From Methanoregula sp. (GTDB taxonomy: Archaea > Halobacteriota > Methanomicrobia > Methanomicrobiales > Methanospirillaceae): DNA of 7,056 bases. The notes under the pieces were generated by a model that was not told where the DNA came from, ran no database searches, and saw nothing but the letters and a program-made list of their open reading frames with translations. Shown here one piece after another: positions 1 to 7,000 of the stretch. Position numbers and translations under genes: made by a program. Numbering within the stretch: the stretch's first letter is position 1; the number at the start of each line of letters is the position of its first letter. The DNA is taken from contig PMDE01000071.1 in the NCBI GenBank assembly GCA_003154335.1, positions 1 to 7,056 on the forward strand, written 5' to 3'.

Positions 1-101
1 TGGGCCTTTTCATCCTCAACGATGACAATATGGACCGTTTCTTTTCCGGCAGTTTTCCGTGATCCAGATTTATTTGGTTTTTTTGGGGGGTGTTCAGACA
101 T
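1..101 (-). CDS. Response-regulator receiver protein, N-terminal fragment (runs off left edge)
   Basis: An ATG at 101 opens a frame that stays open for 33 codons to the window edge. It encodes a 22-residue Lys/Pro/Ser/Gly-rich leader (starts MSEHPPKKPNKSGSRK) and then VHIVIVEDEKA. That hydrophobic strand followed by E-D-E is the beta-1 strand and acidic Mg2+-binding cluster that open a CheY-like receiver domain. The phosphoacceptor Asp, switch Thr and Lys lie outside the window, so it cannot be told whether this is another stand-alone receiver, a receiver with an output domain, or a receiver-PAS-kinase hybrid. The start is only 2 nt after the TAA of the preceding regulator, and only a weak GAG precedes it, so expression probably depends on transcription and translation coupled to the upstream gene. 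The disordered basic tail before the receiver is unusual, since most receivers begin within about 10 residues of beta-1. The receiver identity is fairly firm; the full product is unknown. Confidence 0.8.
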   Translation of the reverse strand, partial: MSEHPPKKPNKSGSRKTAGKETVHIVIVEDEKA

Positions 102-103
102 AT

Positions 104-559
104 TTACTCGAGATGAGGCTGTGCATTCCAGCCCAGCCAATAGAACCCGAGGTCGCCCATCAGTTTGATAAAAGTTTTGAACTCAAGCGGTTTGACCACG
201 TAACTGTTCGCATTATGGTCATAAGAGCGGGCAATATCGGTCTCGGCATCCGAGCTGGTGAGAATGACAACAGGGATCCGGCGAAGATTTTCGGTATCCT
301 TTATTATCTTTAAAACTTCAAGGCCGTCCACTTTGGGAAGCCGGAGGTCAAGAAGGATAAGATTTGGTCGCGGACTTTTTTTCTCATCAGTGAAATCCCC
401 CTTGTGGAACAGGAAGTCAAGCGCCTGTTGCCCGTCAATGACATGATAGATGATATTAGCAACACGCTGGTCACGCATGCTCCTCATTACCAGCTCGGCA
501 TGAGATTCATTGTCCTCGACTAAGAGAATGACCAGGGGCTCCCCATTCAGTTTCACCAT
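104..559 (-). CDS. Single-domain response regulator (CheY/Rcp1-like)
   Basis: This is a complete 151-residue receiver with no output domain. Visible landmarks are the acidic pair E15-D16 after strand VILLV, the phosphoacceptor D71 in LILLDLRLP, the switch T101 in VVILTSS, and the conserved K123-P124 in YVVKP. The extended alpha-1/beta-2 region, the loop before D71 and the C-terminal FYWLGWN segment resemble the Rcp1-type receivers often found next to phytochrome-like or PAS kinases. It probably accepts phosphate from the membrane kinase encoded just upstream and passes the signal by protein-protein contact or onward phosphotransfer in the cytoplasm; this pairing is inferred from adjacency and from kinase subtype. 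The ATG at 559 is the first start after an in-frame TGA four codons upstream, and a GTGAG ribosome-binding sequence sits 8 nt before it. The kinase stop is 52 nt upstream and the next receiver gene begins 2 nt downstream. Confidence 0.93.
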   Translation of the reverse strand: MVKLNGEPLVILLVEDNESHAELVMRSMRDQRVANIIYHVIDGQQALDFLFHKGDFTDEKKSPRPNLILLDLRLPKVDGLEVLKIIKDTENLRRIPVVILTSSDAETDIARSYDHNANSYVVKPLEFKTFIKLMGDLGFYWLGWNAQPHLE

Positions 560-567
560 ATAATTCG

Positions 568-577
568 CTCACACTCC
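568..577 (-). promoter_or_regulatory. Ribosome-binding site of the single-domain response regulator
   Basis: The minus strand reads GGAGTGTGAG here. It resembles the archaeal Shine-Dalgarno sequence GGAGGTGA with one internal change. The GTGAG part ends 8 nt before the ATG at 559, a normal spacing, and supports that start. Confidence 0.55.
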
Positions 578-593
578 ATTCTTCTTTTTTAGG

Positions 594-601
594 TATTATA
601 T
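594..601 (-). promoter_or_regulatory. Possible TATA element in the kinase-regulator gap
   Basis: The minus strand reads ATATAATA just after the kinase stop codon. An archaeal TATA box here would place transcription initiation about 25 nt downstream, near 570, giving a leader of roughly 10 nt before the regulator ATG. No convincing BRE is visible upstream, and A/T-rich octamers are common, so this is only a candidate for separate expression of the receivers. No T-run terminator follows the kinase, so readthrough from it is equally plausible. Confidence 0.2.
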
Positions 602-611
602 CTGTCTCCCT

Positions 612-3600
612 TTATAATACGGGAAGGGTAAACCGGAAGATGCTTCCCTTGCCAGGGCCACCAGATTCCACCCAGATTCTGCCCCCCTGGACTTCGATGA
701 TGCGTTTGACAATGGCAAGACCAACACCGGAACCTTCCTTTTTCGCATCCAGTTTCTCGAACAGGTGGAATAATTTTCCAAAATACTTCTGGTCAATCCC
801 GATCCCATTGTCACGGACAAAGAATACCGGCCGGTTGTTGTTATACTCTATACCAATCCTGATCTCCGGGTACTGCTGGTCACCCATGAATTTGACTGCA
901 TTCTCGATAAGGTTCATTATTGCTTCCCGGACTCGGGCCGGGTCAACCGTTACAACCGGCATATCCGGATCAACGATGACCTGAACTTTCCTTTCACTGA
1001 TTACCCCAGCCAGCAGATCCACTGCCTCCTGAGCAAGAACCGTGAAGGATATTTTCTCGGGAGGGTTTACGACCCTTCCGATTCTTGAAAGATTGAGAAG
1101 ATCATGCAGGAGTTCCTCCATCTTGGTAGCTGCTGCGTTGATACGGTCCAGATCATGAGCAATTGCTGTTGCGTTATTACCAGCGATATCGCTCTCCAGC
1201 AGTCCGGTAAAACCATGGATGGTGATCAACGGGCTCCGGAGGTCGTGGGATACCGTGTAGGTGAACCGCTCGAGCTCGGCGTTCTTCTGTTCGAGGTCGT
1301 TTATAAGTATCTCCTGCTGCTGTTCCACTTGTTTACGGTCAGTGATATCCTGAACAATTCCAAGCATACGGACGGGCTTACCGTTTGGATCATATTCTCC
1401 CTTTCCCAAGGCCATAATCCATCGAACAATATCATCACTGCGGTGGATCCGGCATTCAAAACTCCAGACCTGCTGTTTTGCAATGGCCTCATTGAATTTT
1501 TCGTCAACGTCTTTTCGGTCCTCCGGGATGACATGCAACAGGAACATCTCATAGGTCCATTCCGGCAGGAGAGTCTGATAGCCGAAAATCTGGTCATGCC
1601 TCAATGTCCGGTGAGCAGAATGAAGTGTGAGATCCAGTTCCCAGATTCCCATCCGGGATACATCGAGAGCAAGGAGAAGACGTTGTTCACTTTCCCTGAG
1701 TTCCGCTTCTACACGCCTCACCTCGGTAATATCTTCAAAAATAGCAACAAAATATTCTTTTTGGGGAGAATACACAGAGATATGCAATAACTTACCTGAA
1801 GGTCTGAAATCAAGGTCGAATGATTCCGCCTGGCCGGTTAAGGCAACTCTTCCATAAATCTCAAACAACTGGGGGTATGCTTCCCGGATTCCGGGAAATA
1901 CTTCCGTTACCAGTTTTCCGGTCACGGTTTTTGCACCGATAATCCGGTCAAACGAACGGTTGACGTTAAGGTAGATGAAGTCAACCGGGCGCTGGAGTTC
2001 GTCATAGATCATCCGGCAGTAAGCAAACCCCTCCAGCATATTTTCAAAAAGTGTCCGGTACTTTTCTTCACTTACCCGGAGTGTGTCTTCTGTTTTCCTG
2101 CGTTCGGTGATATCAATGACAATAGCAATACCCCGGGACCGTTTTTCATCGAGCATTGCACCGGCGATCAGGATGGGGATCCGGGTCCCGTCCTTGCGTA
2201 TGTATTCTTTTTCAAACGCAGTTTTATTGAAACCGGTTGAAGTAAGTTCCTTGACGGATTTTTCGTCCAGATCCCGGAATTCGGGGGGGGTCATCGATGG
2301 CCAGTCGATCCGGCCGGACTCCAGATCGTCCCGGGAATAACCGACCATCCGGAGGAAGGTATCGTTGGCATCCGTGATTTTGCCGTCCATGGTCCAGAAT
2401 ATAGCCCCGAATAAACCAGATTCATAGAATCTGCGCAGGCGCAGCTCGCTTTCCCGAAGTGTTTCTTCAGCTTGCTTGCGCGCTGAAATGTCACGGATAA
2501 GGACCAGATCGGCGGCCTGACCTCTCCAGTCCGTTTTGGCAGACGTAATTTCTATCGGTAAGATTTTCCCGTCTTTTCGGACTATTCGTGTCTCGTATTC
2601 ACTGAGTTCGGCTTCCCCGGCCAGTTTTCTGACGTATCTTTCGTGGATCTTCCGGCGAAATTCATCGGGGTGAGAAAGGTCTCTGATAGTAAGCTTGAGC
2701 AGTTCGTCATTACCGTAACCCGTTATTTCGGCTGCCCGGCGGTTTGCAAAAACATGAATCCCGGTGCCAACTGCTACCAGGATTCCGTCATTGGCATTTT
2801 CTGCCAGAGCCCGGAATGTCTCTTCACTCTCGCGGAGTGCCTCTTCGGCATTCCTGCGTTTTTCCTCTTCGGTTTCAATCTGCCTGCCTACCTCCCCGGC
2901 TATATTGTTGACAATGTATGCCGTAATCAGGCAGAATAACATGATCCCAATCGAGATTTCGATGGCATTGTCAACATGATAAACGGAAACAATTGTTGCG
3001 TCCAGCAAACCCTGGGCAAGAACAATAATCACGATGAGAGGGAGGAAAGACCAGAGGAGCCGGGCCCGGATAGAGTGTGCAGTGAGGTACCGGAGTGGGA
3101 GGGATGATGGTCCAGCTGTTGTAACAAGCCCCAATCCGGTAAAGAGTGCAGCAAGGGCAGAAGAGAGTGCGATTGGGATTATGGTGGTTTTGTAGAGAAG
3201 TGGTGCGCCGAGAGAATAACTGAGCAGAAACGTGAAACTCATGAGCACGATCGAAAATCCGACAATACCAGCAACATTCCTTGACCTTTGGTTTTCTGGT
3301 AAATTTCGGGAAGGACCCAGCGCAAGGAAAAGTGCAATTCCGGAAAGGATGATAAAAACCGTTGCTACCGGCGAGATTGGAGTAACCTGCCCGGACATGA
3401 ACTGAGACGCTAAACCGTTGATCAGGTCTTCGACAAAAAAATTCCAGCCTAAAAGGTTCAGGAAAAGGCCCAGTACTGCAGTTACAGCGATCACCAGGGA
3501 AACCGCCTTAATGATGGTCAGTGTAATTCCCGTCAGCGGTTTTTTTGCATGGAACGCGAGTATCAGACCAAAAAAAATCCATGCAAGTGCTGCTGATACG

Positions 3601-3785
3601 GCAATGGGTTTAAATTCGGGCAGGATACCGGATAAAAAAACGATGCCAAAAGAAAGCCCGATGATCCCGATAACGCCAAGAAGTGCGGCAATGGCACCAA
3701 AAATAATGGTGAGAGTATTGTAAGAAAAGGATTTTTTAATGTCAGGTTTGTATGGGGATTTTGGATTTTCAATTTGACCTGACAT
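612..3785 (-). CDS. Membrane-bound multi-PAS sensor histidine kinase (8 TM, 4 PAS, HisKA, HATPase_c)
   Basis: This 1057-residue protein is a complete sensor kinase. Residues 1-24 are a basic polar tail. About eight hydrophobic helices follow (near 25-50, 58-79, 88-112, 138-156, 171-191, 200-222, 243-266, 273-297) and form an input domain that I cannot assign to a named family. A charged helix (about 300-322) leads into four PAS domains at roughly 320-432, 446-558, 570-684 and 698-813. Each ends in a D-I-T/S-x-R-like linker. The third resembles PAS_4-type and the fourth PAS_3-type folds. The HisKA domain (about 820-905) contains FTYTVSHDLRSP with phosphoacceptor H847. HATPase_c (about 940-1057) shows the N-box N958/N962 in NLIENAVKF, the G1 box DNGIGI (992-997), an F-box LFHLFEKLD and the G2 box GSGVGLAI (1018-1025). 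All catalytic motifs are intact. The C-terminal subtype is one often found with Rcp1-like receivers, which fits the regulator directly downstream. The ATG at 3785 is preceded by GAGGTG and an adjacent in-frame TAA. Confidence 0.93.
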   Translation of the reverse strand: MSGQIENPKSPYKPDIKKSFSYNTLTIIFGAIAALLGVIGIIGLSFGIVFLSGILPEFKPIAVSAALAWIFFGLILAFHAKKPLTGITLTIIKAVSLVIAVTAVLGLFLNLLGWNFFVEDLINGLASQFMSGQVTPISPVATVFIILSGIALFLALGPSRNLPENQRSRNVAGIVGFSIVLMSFTFLLSYSLGAPLLYKTTIIPIALSSALAALFTGLGLVTTAGPSSLPLRYLTAHSIRARLLWSFLPLIVIIVLAQGLLDATIVSVYHVDNAIEISIGIMLFCLITAYIVNNIAGEVGRQIETEEEKRRNAEEALRESEETFRALAENANDGILVAVGTGIHVFANRRAAEITGYGNDELLKLTIRDLSHPDEFRRKIHERYVRKLAGEAELSEYETRIVRKDGKILPIEITSAKTDWRGQAADLVLIRDISARKQAEETLRESELRLRRFYESGLFGAIFWTMDGKITDANDTFLRMVGYSRDDLESGRIDWPSMTPPEFRDLDEKSVKELTSTGFNKTAFEKEYIRKDGTRIPILIAGAMLDEKRSRGIAIVIDITERRKTEDTLRVSEEKYRTLFENMLEGFAYCRMIYDELQRPVDFIYLNVNRSFDRIIGAKTVTGKLVTEVFPGIREAYPQLFEIYGRVALTGQAESFDLDFRPSGKLLHISVYSPQKEYFVAIFEDITEVRRVEAELRESEQRLLLALDVSRMGIWELDLTLHSAHRTLRHDQIFGYQTLLPEWTYEMFLLHVIPEDRKDVDEKFNEAIAKQQVWSFECRIHRSDDIVRWIMALGKGEYDPNGKPVRMLGIVQDITDRKQVEQQQEILINDLEQKNAELERFTYTVSHDLRSPLITIHGFTGLLESDIAGNNATAIAHDLDRINAAATKMEELLHDLLNLSRIGRVVNPPEKISFTVLAQEAVDLLAGVISERKVQVIVDPDMPVVTVDPARVREAIMNLIENAVKFMGDQQYPEIRIGIEYNNNRPVFFVRDNGIGIDQKYFGKLFHLFEKLDAKKEGSGVGLAIVKRIIEVQGGRIWVESGGPGKGSIFRFTLPVL

Positions 3786-3851
3786 TTAACACCTCTTACC
3801 GGGAACAAGATGCAAATTACTTTCTGTATATGAGCTATCGTTTAATGGCAC
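3786..3851 (-). CDS. Possible 21-residue leader ORF abutting the kinase start
   Basis: A GTG at 3851 begins 21 sense codons ending in TAA at 3788-3786, directly against the kinase ATG and in the same frame. AAGGAGA lies upstream, with GGAG 7 nt from the GTG, which is an ideal ribosome-binding arrangement. The peptide begins MPLNDSSYTESNLH and ends VPGKRC; it has no transmembrane or signal character and resembles nothing I recognise. The kinase's own ribosome-binding site lies inside its last codons, so translation of this ORF could couple to or modulate kinase translation. It may also be chance: the surrounding open stretch is only about 35 codons between stops. The codons look unremarkable. 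Confidence 0.28.
   Translation of the reverse strand: MPLNDSSYTESNLHLVPGKRC
3790..3795 (-). promoter_or_regulatory. Ribosome-binding site of the membrane kinase
   Basis: The minus strand reads GAGGTG, six consecutive bases complementary to the 3' end of archaeal 16S rRNA. It ends 4 nt before the ATG at 3785 and fixes that start. It overlaps the last codons of the possible leader ORF. Confidence 0.7.
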
Positions 3852-3857
3852 AGCAGT

Positions 3858-3864
3858 TCTCCTT
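3858..3864 (-). promoter_or_regulatory. Shine-Dalgarno-like site ahead of the possible leader ORF
   Basis: The minus strand reads AAGGAGA, with its GGAG core 7 nt before a GTG at 3851. It is too far from the kinase ATG (more than 70 nt) to serve it directly, so it either serves the short leader ORF or is fortuitous. Confidence 0.35.
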
Positions 3865-3923
3865 TCGATCCTGATATAGCTGAAATAACATCAGTGAATT
3901 ATAGATGATACAATCATTCCTGA

Positions 3924-3947
3924 AATATAAACCTGTTCTATATAATA
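3924..3947 (-). promoter_or_regulatory. Candidate archaeal promoter region for the kinase-regulator operon
   Basis: Two TATA-like elements sit in an A/T-rich patch on the minus strand: TTTATATT at 3931-3924 and TATTATATA at 3947-3939. The first would place initiation near 3900, giving a leader of about 115 nt before the kinase ATG and about 50 nt before the GTG of the possible leader ORF. The second would start about 15 nt earlier. The purine-rich BRE expected just upstream is weak for both (GAACAGG and CGGAATAG). The position between a terminator-like T-run and the kinase gene supports promoter function, but which element is used cannot be decided. Confidence 0.4.
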
Positions 3948-4012
3948 CTATTCCGTGATGATGTAATGAACCTTAAGGTGTTCTTGTCTTGAAAAACGAG
4001 ATGAGCATAATG

Positions 4013-4019
4013 AAAAAAA
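4013..4019 (-). terminator. Oligo-T terminator after the HisKA_2 kinase gene
   Basis: On the minus strand seven consecutive T residues, in the context CTTTTTTTC, lie about 33 nt after the TGA of the upstream kinase. Archaeal RNA polymerase terminates at such oligo-T runs without needing a hairpin, and I see no strong stem before it. It would separate this kinase from the operon that starts about 230 nt further on. Confidence 0.5.
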
Positions 4020-4051
4020 GATGCGAGAAGCGGACCGAATGGTGTTTTTTC

Positions 4052-7000
4052 TCATACCATAGCCTGGCTGTCGCCATCTGATCGAAGTTTCTTAAATGGA
4101 ATTGTGATGGTAAATTTTGTACCTCCCCCGGAAAGGTTACGGGTGATAGTCCCGGAAAGCTGCCGGATAAGGATATTGACCAGCCGCAACCCTAGTGTCT
4201 TGGAGGCCTTATCGTCAAATTCTGACGGAATACCGATACCATCATCGGCAAAGATGATCTCAAGGCAGTCCTCAACCTCGGTTGCGTCGATCCTGATTAT
4301 CCCTCTCCGGTCGCCGGGGAATGCATGCTTGAGTGCATTTGAAACAAGCTCGTTCATAACAAGGCCCAGAGGGATTGCTGTATTGATATCCAACATGATC
4401 TTCCCGCCATTAACTTCTAATTTTATTTTGCCGGGGCTTAGCTGGTAGAACGAAAGCTGCGAGTTGGCGAGCGATGACAAATAGTTAATGAACTCTATCC
4501 GGGCTATATCCCTGCCCGAGTACAGCTTCTCATGGACCATTGACATAGCCCGGATGCGCTGGACACTTTCCTGCAGCGCCGCGATGACCTGCGGGTCAGC
4601 AAAGGTCCGCGACTGGAGGTTGAAGAGGGAGATAAGGATCTGGAGGTTGTTTTTCACCCGGTGGTGGACTTCCCGGAGCAGCACAATCTTCTCTTCAAGC
4701 GAGGCGCGGACAATCTCCTCAGCCTTCTTTCGCTGGGCTACCTCCTCTTCGAGCGCCTGAGTCCGTTCCTGAACCAGCCCGTCAAGGTTCCGGTTGAGTC
4801 GGGTCAGGTCTTCTTGAGCCCGTTTGCGTCCGGTAATATCATGGAAAAACCAGACCCGCCCGAAATACGTATTGTTCTCCCCAATCATGGGGGCAGAATA
4901 CCGTTCGAATACCCGGTTGTCCTTTAACGGGATCTCCTCAGTGCTCTTTTCCTCTCGGTGATCGTAAAGATACCTGACCCGGTCAAGGAACTGTTCCGGA
5001 TCGGACACTTTTTCCATGACATAGGCAAGAACCGGATCATCGGCCCGGGAATTGACCAGATCTTCGGGGATCCCCCAGATATCCATAAACCTGCGGTTGA
5101 AGGAAAGTATTTTTCCCGCTTCATCAACAACGAGAATCCCGTCAATGGATGTTTCCTGTTCGGTCCTGAGCATTGTATTGCTGTATGCGAGGTTCTTTTC
5201 AGCGTCTTTGCGTTTTGTTATATCCTCGTAGGTGCCGACAACTCCTGAAATCGTGTCATTTATACCGTAGAGGGGAATTTTATTGGTGTTTACCCACTGA
5301 ACCCGGCCATCCGGCTGGATTACCTTCTCTTCATAATTTATCCGGGGAATTCCGGTATTCATCACCCGGGTGTCATCCGCACGGTATGAATCAGCAAGGG
5401 ACCGCCAGGCAAGGTCAAAATCAGTTTTCCCAATCACTTCTTCGGGTTTGGAAAGTCCGGCGTCCCGGGCAGCCACCCTGTTGCAGCCGAGATAATGCAA
5501 TTGCGAATCCTTCCAGAAGACCCCGAGGGGAATTGAATCAAGAACAGCTTCCAGGAGAAGATGCGATTTGTGAAGCTCCTCTGAGATCTTTTTTCTTTCA
5601 GTAATATCCCGGATAGCAGATACCACAAATTTTGTGCCGGAAAACGAAACAACATGTGAATTGATTTCGACGGGTATAACGGTCCCATCTTTCCTGACAT
5701 GGCCGGTCTCGAAGAATGCGTAACCTTTTGTATTGAGATCCCGGAGTACTTCGTCTATTGGCGGCTTGTGAAACCGTGTGGCGAAATCGATCGGGCTTTT
5801 CCTGAGCATTTCCTCGCGGGAGTACTGCAGCATCCTGCAGGCTACATCGTTTACATCGATGAATTTTCCCGGGCTGCCATCGGGTTCGATCTCGTGGAGA
5901 TGGATACCATCATTGAGGGAATTGAAGATGGACCTGAACTTTTCTTCACTTTCGCGAAGTACTTCTTCGGATTCTTTTCGTTGCGTGATATCGATGATCA
6001 GGTGGACTGCCCCACTAATCTCACCGTCATCCGAAAGAATGGGATCTACGGTGGCAATGAACCAATGGTCATTAACTTTCAGTTCAAGACTTTCCCGCTG
6101 CCTGCTTACCTGCGCCCTGACATTTGGACAATTATCGATTGGAAAGAGTGTCCCGTGCATGAACTCATAACAATACCTTCCGTCAATAATTTCTCCCGTT
6201 TTTCCGGTCAATGCCTCGAAAGCCTGGTTGTGCCTGAGGATCTTTCCATCATTGTCGAGAAGGAAGACTGCATCATTGATCGCGTTGAAGGTTGTGTGCC
6301 ACTCCCTCTCGCTTCTTCTGATGGCTTCTTCGGCCTGTTTCCACGCGGTGATATCGCGAATCGTGCCGATATAGGCGCGAAGAGACCCGTCATCATTGTG
6401 AAGCGGGGCGGTCGTAATGAGAGTATCAATGATAGTCCCATCCTTGCGCCGTAATTGCGCCGGGTGTTCTTTTACGAACCCATACTGCCTGATATGAGCC
6501 AGTAACCTGACACGGTCTGAAGGATTCTGGTAGAGTTCCATGATTGGGATCATCTCCAGTTCCTCCCGACTTTCGTACCCGAACAGATTCAAAGCTCCGT
6601 CATTGAAATCGATCCACCTGCCGTCGGGTGTTGTAATGAATACGCAGTCCCGGGAGGTAGTAAAGAACTCGTGATAAATCTCAGAGCTTCTCCTGACCTG
6701 TTCCTCTGCTACCTTTCGTCGCGTGATTTCCCGTCCAATCGCTATATACCCATTTACAGCACCCGAAGGTTCCCGCAGACTTCTTGTGTTCCAGAGGATC
6801 GTTTTGGCTGTCCCGTCAGCACAGTGGATCTCTGTCTCGAAATTCTCAAGATAGGAGTCACGTTCAATAATCCGTTGGATCTCGGCCGAGATTCTTTTCC
6901 GGTATTCCTTATCTGGGTACAACCACTTCCATACTGACCTGCCTCCGGTGACAGTATTTTTCCGGTAACCGCTGATCGCCTCTGCAGCATCGTTCCAGAT

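Noticed and set aside
1104..1790. 228-codon open frame on the plus strand
   Set aside because: It is antisense to the third and fourth PAS domains and the HisKA region of the membrane kinase, with no family resemblance and no independent promoter or spacing argument.
3880..3927. CTGAAATA repeated at 3880 and 3920 in the gap
   Set aside because: Two 8-bp matches 40 bp apart in A/T-rich sequence are compatible with chance, and no third copy is seen.
3971..3978. Palindrome CCTTAAGG in the intergenic gap
   Set aside because: It is only 8 bp with poor flanking symmetry, lies upstream of the proposed TATA elements and has no second copy nearby. This is too little to call an operator.
5699..6454. 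251-codon open frame on the plus strand
   Set aside because: It lies wholly antisense to conserved PAS domains of the upstream kinase. Its translation shows no recognisable domain, and long antisense frames are expected opposite a gene of this codon bias.
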